Under the pieces are notes generated by a model. It did not search any database, was not told where the DNA came from, and saw nothing but the letters and a program-made list of their open reading frames with translations. A stretch of 64,000 nt of DNA from UBA2779 sp965232165 (GTDB lineage Bacteria; Spirochaetota; Spirochaetia; DSM-2461), in the NCBI GenBank assembly GCA_965232165.1, contig CBDDOY010000001.1:1178001-1242000 (forward strand), written 5' to 3'. The translations under genes were made by a program, and so were the position numbers. Shown here in pieces: positions 25,789 to 34,838 of the stretch (positions are counted from its first letter, which is position 1; every line of letters starts with the position of its first letter).

Positions 25789-27624
25789 AAAAGCACCGAT
25801 CATTCAGAAAACTGTTCAATCTATTAAGGGCGTTCCCCCTGCCAGCCTCACGCCTGTCAGGGGTCGGGCCGTCCAGGGGTTCCGGGGCTGTGTCAAAACT
25901 ATCGGGGCTGTGTCAGGACGAAGGATTTGGTTCGCAGACAAGGCGGGAAATCCGCTTAAAAGCGCAGTGTATGCGCGTATACATGAGCATTTTAAGCGGG
26001 TTTTTCAACGCCGTATGCGGGCCAAAGACGAGTTCTGACACAGCCCCCGCCTTCGGCGCCCTTCCCGTCCCTAACGCGCTGCCGCCAATCCTCCCAGGAC
26101 CGTCCCGATGCCGGGCAGGCAAAACCCGGCCCCGATGGAACCATCCTGCCTTACCCCTTACCCTGATGCTCATGCTGGCCTCAGCCGCCTGCGAACGTGT
26201 ATGGGACAACCTCAAAGACCCCCGTGCACCCAATTACCAGGGCTACCTCACGGTGGAGAATACAGACGAAATACAAACCCATACATCCGGGGCAATATAC
26301 TTTCAGCGATTTGAAGCAAGCGAAGTCATCGGAGCAGAAGCCTACCGGCTGGAAATATCCGCCAGCCAGGACTTCTCCACAGAAACTATATACAGCGGGG
26401 ATACCTTCAAGAGCAATATAATGGACCCCAGGGCCAATCTGGAAACCGGAACCTACTACTGGCGTGTGCGGGCGAAGGATGGGGACGGGCAGTATGGGGC
26501 TTGGAGCGCAATCAACAGCCTTTCGGTAAACTGGGGCACCGTGAGCGGCCTGAGCCCCTCGGACGGGAGCACAACCACGGACACAACCCCCGCCTTTCAG
26601 TTGGAATGCGGTGTCTGGAGCGGCGGGTTACGAAGTGCAGATAGCCGCCAGCGAAGGGGGGGTGGCCAATTCCGTAGCCATAGATGTAACGGATGCATCG
26701 TACACCCCTGCAACGGCATTGACAAACTTGCAGACCCACTACTGGCGTGTGCGGGCGAAGGATGGGGACGGGCAGTACGGGACATGGAGTGCAGAGCATT
26801 CTCTGGATGTGGTTGTTGATGATGGCTTCGTCTACGTAGAAGGCGGTACCTTCCAAATGGGCTCCACGGCAGGAGAGTGGAATGAGGAGCCCGTCCACCA
26901 GGTGACGGTGAGTACGTTTTATATGAGCAGGTACGAGGTGACACACGGGCAGTATCTGGAGTTTCTGAACGGAGCCGGGGTGTCCGCCGCCGGGAGATTG
27001 AACGGCAACGAGGTAATAGACATGGACGGCTATGATGTGGCTTTCAGCCATGACGGGACGCTGTTCATCTTTTCCGGTTCGGGGGTTGCGGACAGCATCG
27101 ACTGCCCAGTGATGGAAGTGACATGGTACGGAGCGGCGGAGTATGCCAACTGGCTGAGCGCGGAGTCCGGCCTGACGAAGGTCTACACGATAAACGGAAC
27201 CAGCGTAACGGCAAACTGGAGCGCAAACGGGTACAGGCTGCCGACGGAGGCCGAATGGGAGTATGCGGCCCGTGGAGGCAATGCCTCTAAAGGGTACCTT
27301 TACGCAGGAAGCGATAATGCGGATGAAGTGGCCTGGTATAATAACAGCGGGCACAGCTATCCTGTGGGCGGGAAGGCTCCCAATGAGCTGGGTCTCTATG
27401 ACATGAGCGGGAACGTGCGGGAGTGGTGCTGGGACTGGTATGGGTCTTATTCTTCGGGGAGTCAGAGCGATCCCAGGGGACCCGCTTCGGGCTCGCGCCG
27501 TGTTAATCGCGGCGGCAGTTGGTACTATAGCGCCGGGCTCCTGCGTTCGGCCTACCGCTACAGCAATAGGCCGGGCAATAGCTACAACAACGTGGGTTTC
27601 CGGCTTGTTTGGCGTGAGTTTTGA
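25785..27624 (+). pseudogene. SUMF1 (formylglycine-generating enzyme-like) lipoprotein, frameshifted and MITE-carrying
   Basis: The gene begins at the ATG overlapping the previous stop. A lipoprotein-type signal reads LPLTLMLMLASAACERVWDN (cysteine near residue 145), but the first 130 codons include an IS1182-ended MITE. Two fibronectin-like repeats follow (YYWRVRAKDGDGQYG at about 26456 and 26742). An extra T at 26601-26602 shifts the frame; the correct frame continues at VSGAAGYEVQIAASEG. The SUMF1 domain then runs from FVYVEGGTFQMGS to NVGFRLVWREF, with RLPTEAEWEYAARGG, DMSGNVREWCWDWYG and NRGGSWYYSAG. Such proteins may be enzymes or ligand-binding proteins. The frameshift makes it broken unless the base is an error. 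Confidence 0.85.
25904..26047 (+). repeat. IS1182-ended MITE inside the SUMF1 gene
   Basis: The stretch starts GGGGCTGTGTCAGGACG and ends TCTGACACAGCCCC, the same ends as the IS1182-family element at 27740-29437. The length of 144 bp is a multiple of 3, so the frame stays open through it. A second GGGGCTGTGTCA lies at 25884-25895. No target duplication is visible. The insert is palindrome-rich (CGCTTAAAA ... TTTTAAGCG). Confidence 0.8.
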
Positions 27625-27739
27625 AAGCATCCGGCAGCACGACAGTCGGAGAAAGAGGAGGCCGTTCCAGCCGAAACAGCCGAAAAGGCCGAAGGATGAG
27701 GCCGAAACGGCTGGAGAAGCTGGAACGGCGGGAAGGTGC

Positions 27740-29437
27740 GGGGCTGTGTCAGAAACTGCTTAAAAACCGAATAGAAATTTTTTCACTTGAATTTTCTCGC
27801 ATCCTTCAATATTTTCAGTATTGGTCCGATAATTCGCCCACCTAGCAAAAATTCCGCCAAAACAAGCTATAAATGAGCAAACAAATGAATACAAGCTAAC
27901 AACAAGAGTATTTAAGGGCCTTAATACCCCTACAGTACCCATCTTACGCAGGTTATACGCAAGCATATACAGATAAGACTCTGCTTGCACGTTCTCCAGC
28001 CCTCGCAAGCTGAAATGTGTAAATTTCTGGTTATGTTTCATGTCTCCAAATACACTTTCAACCTCATTAGCTCGGCGAGAATATAATCTCCGGCCTGTAT
28101 TCGTTTCCAGCAGTTTTCTCGCTCTTTTCTGCTGATGTCGATAATGTCGATTTACTTCAAGCCTTTTGTGTTCTTTATCTCTTCCTATACAGTACAATTT
28201 GTTAGGACATATACCACAAAATTCACAAATATATACACTGGCATCAAAGTGTAATAGTTCATCTTCTTTCCGCATCTTATAGCCAGCTGGACAATGAATC
28301 TCGCCAGAATCATCCATTTTGAATTTGAAATGCTTATACCGGGATTTCATCGAATTTTTATTTTCTGCCCAATATCCAGGATATTTTATGTAGGCCTCCA
28401 TGCCATTATATTCAAGATAGTCATAATTGTTTCTATAACCATAACCCGCATCGGCTATTATATTTTGTGGATTGGCAATTCCAAGCTCAGCCCGCCTTTC
28501 TACATGTTCCCGAAAGACCTTGCCGTCATTGGCATTCTGATGAACGGTTACTCCAGTTACAAATCCATCCTGGGTGCCGACTTGTAAATTATACGCCGGA
28601 AGTATTTCATCGTTCTTCATCTTCATAAAAGTCGCATCTTCGTCTGTTTTGCTGTATGAGCTGCGTTCTCTCAATGTTTCTTGCTGTTTTTCGTATTTAG
28701 CTATTTTGGATGATTCCTCTTTCAATTTTTTGGCCAGACTCTTCTTTTTCCTCTGGATTGGCCTTGAATCCGTATCCTCATCTATACTCTCTTTAACCTT
28801 CTCTGCCGAAGCATTGAGTGCTTCAGGGTCGGCATCCAGCGGGATCTCCACATCATTGAGCTGGCTGGCTTCATTGATTATTTCTGATGCCCTCTGATGA
28901 GCCAGTTCCTTGTATCGCTCACTGTTCTTTTTCCAGACCACCTTGAATTTGTTCGCATCAGCTTTCACTTTCGTGCCATCGACAAAATAATCTTCTTCTT
29001 TAATGTATCCTTCTTCCAACAGTATTAGAGCGACTTCGGCAAAAACTTCTCCCAGAATCTCTTTGAAATACTTTCCCCGAAATCGATTAATCGTAATAAA
29101 ATCTGGACGCTGGAATGCACAAATCCACATAAAGTTGATATCCCTTTTAACCGCTTTCTCCAGTTTGCGGCAGGAGTATATCCCTTGGGTATAGCCGTAG
29201 AGCAGAAGTTTCATCATCATACATGGATCATAGGGTGGACAGCCGCGCTCCCCCTTAAAAGGTTTGCACAGAATCCTGCGGTCTAGCTGATCAACAACCC
29301 GGCTGACAACTCTGACGGAATCGTCTTGGTCTATCAATTCGCTCAGGCTTGGAGGTAGTAGCAATTGTTGATTCATTTCGTAGGGTCGGAACTTCATGTG
29401 TTCAGTTTACTGTGTAATTTGTTTCTGACACAGCCCC
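27740..29437 (-). mobile_element. IS1182-family insertion sequence
   Basis: A 1698-bp element with 17-bp perfect ends GGGGCTGTGTCAGAAAC (27740-27756) and GTTTCTGACACAGCCCC (29421-29437), containing one transposase gene. I see no direct target repeat. It lies right after the SUMF1 gene, 115 bp past its stop. A MITE with the same ends sits upstream in that gene, so this element is a likely source of its transposase. Confidence 0.93.
27760..29397 (-). CDS. IS1182-family transposase
   Basis: The 545-residue protein has the DUF772-type N-terminus (FRPYEMNQQLLLPPSLSELI, about 3-22) and a DDE transposase core: D in EDYFVDGTKVKAD, D in NIIADAGYGYRN and E in RRANEVESVFGDMKHN, consistent with a functional set. 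An insertion region with a cysteine cluster (CEFCGICPNKLYC) is typical of this group. Length and motifs are intact, so it may be active. Confidence 0.93.
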   Translation of the reverse strand: MKFRPYEMNQQLLLPPSLSELIDQDDSVRVVSRVVDQLDRRILCKPFKGERGCPPYDPCMMMKLLLYGYTQGIYSCRKLEKAVKRDINFMWICAFQRPDFITINRFRGKYFKEILGEVFAEVALILLEEGYIKEEDYFVDGTKVKADANKFKVVWKKNSERYKELAHQRASEIINEASQLNDVEIPLDADPEALNASAEKVKESIDEDTDSRPIQRKKKSLAKKLKEESSKIAKYEKQQETLRERSSYSKTDEDATFMKMKNDEILPAYNLQVGTQDGFVTGVTVHQNANDGKVFREHVERRAELGIANPQNIIADAGYGYRNNYDYLEYNGMEAYIKYPGYWAENKNSMKSRYKHFKFKMDDSGEIHCPAGYKMRKEDELLHFDASVYICEFCGICPNKLYCIGRDKEHKRLEVNRHYRHQQKRARKLLETNTGRRLYSRRANEVESVFGDMKHNQKFTHFSLRGLENVQAESYLYMLAYNLRKMGTVGVLRPLNTLVVSLYSFVCSFIACFGGIFARWANYRTNTENIEGCEKIQVKKFLFGF

Positions 29438-30144
29438 GATTTTTTGGCGGTGTGATGTCTTTCGGGTAAATAGAGTATAATGCCCCGAAGGATGTGGTTG
29501 TTTCAATATAATAAAGGGCACCCTAAATTCGCTGCGGTCCGGGACTTCTTAAATCCACCTAAAATACAGTCATGAAAAGAATTAACAGACTGATCGCAAA
29601 GGGCCTCATCGACGACCGCCGGAGATGGAATTTATACAGTTTACAGTTATTCAGCCCGATTACGCTGAAGTTGGCGCAATCACGGGCAGAGGAAGTTTTA
29701 GAGCATTCTCGTAACTCGTTTTTCAGAGATGCCCTTAAGACAGAACACGAGAAGATGAGGCGAGCAGCCTGCTGCTTACGTGGCGGCAAACGGAATATGA
29801 AGGCTTCAAAAGGTCATACAGCAGGGCCAAACCGGCGCTCAAGAGCACCTCAGCAATGCCTGAAAGGATCAGTTGTGTCCAGAGTTGGGGGGTTGTTGGG
29901 AAATAGGCAGCATTGCGGGAGGCAAGGGACTGCAAATGCCTCTTGCCGAGAGGTCAGGTCGATACGAAATTGTCAGCGAGGTGCACGACGTTTCTTCATC
30001 CAGCATGAAGGGATTGCGGACCCTTCTTGAGAGAAAAAGCGGGGCTAGGAGCCTGTCTCTCTATGTCTTGTGCTGTGATGCCCCGACCGCAAGACCGTGG
30101 AGGGCCGCCGAAAAAACACTGACAATCATAAGAAAGCCGACATA
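29438..30144. other. Degenerate region with unoccupied duplicate segment
   Basis: 29473-29725 is the sister of 2778-3190 without the family A MITE. The longer open frames here (29572-30030 and others) overlap each other and lack domains. A possible protein fragment with SLLLTWRQTEYEGFKRSY lies at about 29775-29830, but I cannot identify it. No confident gene. Confidence 0.5.
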
Positions 30145-31182
30145 CTAGTCGGAATTAGGGATTTTGAAATCGGCGGAATCGTCGAGATCAAAGTCATCAA
30201 TGCCGCCCGCTGCATTGCTTCCGGACTGCGTCGGTGCGGAGTCAAACTCTCTGTCCTCAAGGGAGAAATCATAGGATTGTGATGGTTTGTTTTTTGTTGC
30301 CGGTTTGACACGAGTGGGCCGTGGCCTTCGGGGCCGATTCCTCTGGCGGCCTATGACACCTTGAGGTCTGTTCCCCCTGTTGTCCTCGTTCCAAAAACGA
30401 ACGTAGGCGCCTGTTAGGAAGATGTCAAAGAAAATCCCCAGCCCAAATAAACCGGCGGTGAACAGCCAGATCAGCCCGCTTTTCCATCGATTGAGATAGA
30501 ATCGATGGATTCCCAGGAAACCCCAGTAAAACAAGAAGGCATATGCCGTGACATAACTCTTCCTTCCTTCCTTGGATACGGCGACGGCCATTGTCAGCGG
30601 GAGGATAATCCCTGTAATGAGGATGACCATGAACAAGACGGCCAGCGAATGCCATGTCCGTTCTCTCGCCCAGAGCAATCCCGCCTTAATGCCCTCAGCC
30701 CGCGTTGTGGCAATGAATTGAGCCGTGTCATCGATGCTCTGAGTGATGAAGGTTTTCGCATCTTCCACACGTACGGGTTTGGATTTGATGCGTGGCGGCT
30801 TCCCTCCGAATTGCTTATAGAGTTTCCGTATGAACTTCTGATCAACCCGGGTTTCCGTGTCAAAATACCGGCGGGATATCTCAATTCCGGTATCGTCAGG
30901 ATATTGCTCCAAGAGGAAATAGTGCGCTGCGGTGTAAAGTGAAGCGAGTAACTTAGAGTCTTCGGCCAGCTCCTGGTTTTGAAAACTCTTAGCCGCACGG
31001 AAGAGTATCACGCCATCGGCACAGCCTTGGGCAAGGGTGCGTTCATAAAATAACCAGGCCGCGTTATAATCGTGTTTCCAGAAATAGCTGTTCGCCCTAT
31101 CGGCATTCTCTTTCCATGCTTCCTCGGCAAACAGCCCGGTAACAACAAGAAATACAAGAATAAATGTTAACGTGATACGCAT
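30145..31182 (-). CDS. TM2 domain-containing exported/membrane protein
   Basis: From the ATG at 31180-31182, which has an AAAAGG just upstream, the protein has a signal anchor (LTFILVFLVVTGLFA), a TPR-like N-terminal part (ANSYFWKHDYNAAWLFYERT), a membrane segment near HSLAVLFMVILITGIILPLT and a TM2 domain with the conserved hairpin FYWGFLGIHRFYLNRWKSGL and IWLFTAGLFGLGIFFDIF. The C-terminus is basic then acidic and low-complexity. TM2 proteins occur in many bacteria without a settled function. An ATG at 31195-31197 is an alternative start. Confidence 0.82.
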   Translation of the reverse strand: MRITLTFILVFLVVTGLFAEEAWKENADRANSYFWKHDYNAAWLFYERTLAQGCADGVILFRAAKSFQNQELAEDSKLLASLYTAAHYFLLEQYPDDTGIEISRRYFDTETRVDQKFIRKLYKQFGGKPPRIKSKPVRVEDAKTFITQSIDDTAQFIATTRAEGIKAGLLWARERTWHSLAVLFMVILITGIILPLTMAVAVSKEGRKSYVTAYAFLFYWGFLGIHRFYLNRWKSGLIWLFTAGLFGLGIFFDIFLTGAYVRFWNEDNRGNRPQGVIGRQRNRPRRPRPTRVKPATKNKPSQSYDFSLEDREFDSAPTQSGSNAAGGIDDFDLDDSADFKIPNSD

Positions 31183-31280
31183 TCTTTGCCTTTTCATAAT
31201 ACTAAGTTTATCGGTATGCTCTTGCAATAGTAACATGTGTTTCTTCGGGGTTAATGTAGAAACTCTTCAATGAGGACTCA

Positions 31281-33011
31281 ATGATCAGAATTCAGTCAAA
31301 TAGTGTTGTTGTAACAATCAAAACTTCCAAATATAGAAAAACCATTCATGGACATCTGGAAAAGACAGGGAAGCAGGGGGTGTTCGCCACAGACGCTTTG
31401 AAATTTCAGGTCAGATGGAATGATACGAAAATACATGCAGGGCTTCATGCAGCAGAGGAAGCATATATCGAAACAGTCGCATTGTCGTTTAAGTACAAAA
31501 CTCCAAAAACATCATCTGAAACGGCGATTTGGGCAGAATCCTGTGCCGGCGGTTTATTCTCTGCGAAGATGGGGGCCTTCAATCGGAGGCGCGGAGGCGC
31601 ATGGGCAATGTGGGTTGCCGAGTCTTGGTATGCGGAGGGGCTCTTCTTCGGACAGGCGCCTCCCGCAAAGCATCCTTTGTGGTTTCAATGCCATCCGCTG
31701 CGGCAAAGAATCGATATCACGTGGCTGGTCAATCTCCATCTGTCGGAAGGACAAGAAATCGTCTTATCCGAAGTGGAAATATCCCGTGGGAAAAACACGC
31801 CACTCGTTGAGAATTGGCGAAAAAAATGGGTTTCTCGATTCAATGAAAACAAATCTTTGGATAATAGAAAGGGCTGGCTTTGGGGCAATGGAATAGTTTC
31901 TTACAGAGATATCCATGAGAGACTCAACCATCTCAAGAAATCAAAAATCGGAATTGACTGGTTTGCTATCGGGGCAGGATATTCCAAGGCTATTGGAGAT
32001 TGGCTGGAGACGGAGGAGGGGCTGCAGGGCAGAATGCACAGCATATCGCGCAGTATCAGCGAAATGGGCATAGCTCCAGGTCTTCAATTTGCTCCCTACC
32101 TCGTCTCCCTGAATTCAAAGATAGCTGAAGATAACCCGGAATGGCTGGTAAGCAATGAGCAAGGTGTGCCGGTCAGAGTGAAGGGGTATCCGAATCACAA
32201 AGACAAGGCCTATGTCTTGGATGCGACCCGCCCGGAGGTTCAGCAGCATATCAAGGAAGTCTTCTCCGTCATGAAAAACAGATGGGGGTTTCGTGTCTTC
32301 GTCCTTGATCGAATCACGGATACTGCGATTCTCGGGAGACGGGCAGATAATACCTACACCTCAAGCGAACTCATCAAAGGATCGATGGGCCTGATAAGGA
32401 AGGTTGTGGGAAATAAGGGTTTGCTCGTTGGAATGACCCCCCCTCTTTTGATAGCGCCAGGTATATTCGATATCCAATCTCTCACTGATGGGATGGATTT
32501 ATCATTCTCTCCGAAAGCTTTGATGAGTACGGTCTTTGCATTAATACAGGAAGTGACTTGGAATGATCGTGCCTGGATCAATGCTTCGGCGCCATTGCCC
32601 ATAGAAATTTTTCATGCCTCTAACAACGCCGCCACAGGCACCCTTCTCAGGGCGATACAGTTGTCTGTCGGTGCGGTTATATTCTTAGGCGATCCTAGAA
32701 AAATTGATGACACCGTCCAGGATGACATGAAAAACTTTTTGGATGTATTCAAAGAATGCCGGATAGGACGCCTTCGCATCGATGAGCAGAGAAGCGGTCA
32801 GAAAAATGTGCTCGTCGTAAAAAACGGTTGCGGCAGGCTAGTCTTGTTCAATTTTTCTTCTCGGGAGAGGGAAGTAAGTCTGTTTCGTGAGGCGTTGAAA
32901 TCCGAATTGGGCATCAAGGCCGTGCTTTCTGCGGAGAATGGGACAAGCTTCAACAGTCCTGAAATTCATGTATCCTTACCGCCCTATGGGCACCGATTGT
33001 TCAAGGTATGA
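31281..33011 (+). CDS. GH36-like glycoside hydrolase (alpha-galactosidase superfamily)
   Basis: The 576 residues follow the clan GH-D plan: a beta-rich N-terminal part (1-170), a barrel with WLWGNGIVSYRDI and GIDWFAIGAGYSKAIGDWLE, MGIAPGLQFAPYLVSLNSKI, an N-x-x-W-L segment (DNPEWLVSN), and a candidate nucleophile Asp in FRVFVLDRIT. A C-terminal beta domain ends LPPYGHRLFKV. GH36 members hydrolyse or transfer alpha-galactosides. The lysine commonly found before the nucleophile (K-x-D) is V-L-D here, so activity on a different glycoside is possible. No signal peptide is seen, so it is cytoplasmic. It overlaps the next gene by ATGA. Confidence 0.8.
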   Translation: MIRIQSNSVVVTIKTSKYRKTIHGHLEKTGKQGVFATDALKFQVRWNDTKIHAGLHAAEEAYIETVALSFKYKTPKTSSETAIWAESCAGGLFSAKMGAFNRRRGGAWAMWVAESWYAEGLFFGQAPPAKHPLWFQCHPLRQRIDITWLVNLHLSEGQEIVLSEVEISRGKNTPLVENWRKKWVSRFNENKSLDNRKGWLWGNGIVSYRDIHERLNHLKKSKIGIDWFAIGAGYSKAIGDWLETEEGLQGRMHSISRSISEMGIAPGLQFAPYLVSLNSKIAEDNPEWLVSNEQGVPVRVKGYPNHKDKAYVLDATRPEVQQHIKEVFSVMKNRWGFRVFVLDRITDTAILGRRADNTYTSSELIKGSMGLIRKVVGNKGLLVGMTPPLLIAPGIFDIQSLTDGMDLSFSPKALMSTVFALIQEVTWNDRAWINASAPLPIEIFHASNNAATGTLLRAIQLSVGAVIFLGDPRKIDDTVQDDMKNFLDVFKECRIGRLRIDEQRSGQKNVLVVKNGCGRLVLFNFSSREREVSLFREALKSELGIKAVLSAENGTSFNSPEIHVSLPPYGHRLFKV

Positions 33012-33958
33012 GGTTTTGTGGAGTAGATGAGGCGGCTCTCGGCCCCCGGCTCGGCCCATTTTGTGCCTGTCTTGTTGAATTTGACAGCAGTGATGATCTT
33101 CCTTTGACAACGGACCTGTATGAGGAACTGGAAGACTCCATCACCAAAGATAGAGATACCGACAATCGTCTTGTGGCAGCGGACAGCAAGATGATTTACA
33201 CCCCATCAAGCGGCATTCACCTCTTGGAACATAGTGTCAGAGTGTTTATAGAACTATCCGGAATTGAGCTTCCTCGGAATCTCCATGAGTTTGTCGGCGC
33301 ATTTTGCCCCGTTGATGATTATAGACAGCTTCAAGAAATCCCCTGGTTCCGTGATGATGAGGGCGGCAAACTCCCTATGTCAAATATCGATATTGGCAAA
33401 GTCCGACAGGATGCAGATAAGGTTTGGCAAAACATGGAAAAGATGAAACTGGCTTTCAAGCCGCCGCGACTGCGGTTTGTCACAGCAAAAACATTTAATG
33501 AACTTATACTGACAAATGAAAACAAGGCTGATGCCGTCCGTGTTATTCTTCGCCCTCTCATTTTTCATGCTCTTCGGGCATCTGCCACGGGGAGGTTGAC
33601 CGTCGATAGGCAGGGCGGCCGACGTTACTATGAATGCTGGCTGAATGAGCTTCCTCAGAAAGACCGGTCAGTAGTTCTTCAGGAAGGCCGGAAGGTCTCG
33701 GCGTATGAAGTAGGAAGTTTTCTGATAGAGTTCATGGTGTCGGCAGATAGAATAAGACTTGAAACTGCGATTGCGTCTATGTTTGCCAAGTATTTAAGAG
33801 AATCGGCGATACACGTCTTCAATAGCTGGTGGAGGCAAAGACATAGCAGTCTGCGTGCCACGGCCGGATACCCGCAAGATGCCAATCGATTCATAAAAAA
33901 CTTGGAAGAGGCAAATCTCTTACCGGAAAACTTGGACATACTCGTTCGGCGGGCCTAG
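33008..33958 (+). CDS. RNase HII-like protein
   Basis: The 316-residue protein resembles RNase HII in outline: CGVDEAALGPRLGPFCACLV matches the metal-binding D-E-x-G-x-G-P start, AADSKMIY the D-S-K step, and SADRIRLETAIASMFAKYLR matches the ASIxAKxxRD block with KAD in front; AGYPQDANRFI resembles the GYPT-x-x-H end. It is longer than a standard RNase HII (200-220) with a large insert (about 80-170). This may be a distant homologue with altered substrate; the replacement of G-R-G by A-A-L-G is notable. It is coupled to the GH36-like gene by ATGA. Confidence 0.7.
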   Translation: MRFCGVDEAALGPRLGPFCACLVEFDSSDDLPLTTDLYEELEDSITKDRDTDNRLVAADSKMIYTPSSGIHLLEHSVRVFIELSGIELPRNLHEFVGAFCPVDDYRQLQEIPWFRDDEGGKLPMSNIDIGKVRQDADKVWQNMEKMKLAFKPPRLRFVTAKTFNELILTNENKADAVRVILRPLIFHALRASATGRLTVDRQGGRRYYECWLNELPQKDRSVVLQEGRKVSAYEVGSFLIEFMVSADRIRLETAIASMFAKYLRESAIHVFNSWWRQRHSSLRATAGYPQDANRFIKNLEEANLLPENLDILVRRA

Positions 33959-34286
33959 GAGCCTGCCGGACTGCATGCTTCTGGTCAGTTTTCGTCCTGC
34001 GGTATTCCTGCTGCTTAAGCTATGCCCACTTCTGCCGCCTTGTATCAGAAAAAAATCATCAATAACGGCCTCGGAAATCTCAATCCCGACCGCCTCCCAA
34101 TGCTCCATGATATTCAGAATTCAAAAATCATATTCGGGTCGGGCTTTCCGCTCCAATGCCTTGCATCGAAGAAAAATAGCTGCGCCAAATTCCAGAAGCG
34201 GTTTTTTAGAGGAACTCTGCTGTCATTTGGAAATTTGTTGTGTACGGGGGATAGTCATGTAATGCATTACCATATATTCTTTTAAC
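33959..34286. other. Intergenic with a chimeric repeat
   Basis: No gene is supported. The stretch 34135-34165 is a piece of repeat B (TTCGGGTCGGGCTTTCCGCT, CCAATGCCTTG) and 34166-34216 is the right half of the 12358-type family A MITE (GAAGAAAAATAGCTGCG, GGTTTTTTAGAGG). The two join directly at about 34165. Confidence 0.7.
34135..34216 (+). repeat. Repeat B fragment fused to family A end
   Basis: Repeat B left part is followed without a break by a MITE A right end. There is no target duplication. This suggests recombination between short shared words (CCTTG occurs in both) or stacked insertion and deletion. Confidence 0.7.
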
Positions 34287-34838
34287 ATGACTCCAGAATC
34301 CGAGCGGGAAATTCTGCTGTCAGCCGCCAGGGCGTCCATAACCGCCCGGCTGAATGGCCAGAAATTCAACCCGGAAGATATCCTTTCTCCCAATGTTAGC
34401 CCTCCGTCCGGTTCGGGCGGGGCCTTCGTTACCCTGAAGAAGGGAAACAGGCTGCGCGGGTGTATAGGTCATTTGGAATCCTCAAGGCCCATCATCGATA
34501 CAATCGCTGAATTAGCCTGTTCAGCGGCCTTTTCGGACCCTCGGTTTCCGCCGCTTGGCATGGCGGAATTAGATGAGGTGTGCATAGAAATATCCAGACT
34601 CTCGGAATTCCTTCCCATCAGGGCCTCAGATGTCGAGGTAGGCCGGCATGGCCTCCTGTTGCGACTAGGCAGCCGTTCCGGTCTCTTGTTACCGCAGGTG
34701 CCTGTTGAGCAGGGGTGGGACAGGTCTGTCTTCCTCTCGATGCTGTGTAACAAGGCCGGACTGCCGGATCGCACATGGGATAATCCTAATGCCGTGTTGG
34801 AAGGATTCACAGCAGAAATTTTCAAGGAGAACAGATGA
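34287..34838 (+). CDS. AMMECR1 family protein (AmmeMemoRadiSam A)
   Basis: The 183-residue protein has the AMMECR1 hallmark LRGCIGHLESS (about 55-65) and the PRFPPLGMAELDEVCIEISR strand. In prokaryotes the family is linked to AmmeMemoRadiSam proteins; its biochemical role is not settled. The gene overlaps the transketolase start by ATGA, so their translation is coupled. Confidence 0.9.
   Translation: MTPESEREILLSAARASITARLNGQKFNPEDILSPNVSPPSGSGGAFVTLKKGNRLRGCIGHLESSRPIIDTIAELACSAAFSDPRFPPLGMAELDEVCIEISRLSEFLPIRASDVEVGRHGLLLRLGSRSGLLLPQVPVEQGWDRSVFLSMLCNKAGLPDRTWDNPNAVLEGFTAEIFKENR

Noticed and set aside
26611..27624. SUMF1 domain as a separate gene
   Set aside because: It has no own start signal; the fibronectin-like part before it is in the other frame, separated by one base, so one broken gene is more likely.
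27740..29437. Target-site duplication for the IS1182-family element
   Set aside because: Left GTGC and right GATT do not match; no direct repeat of 3-10 bp is seen at the ends.
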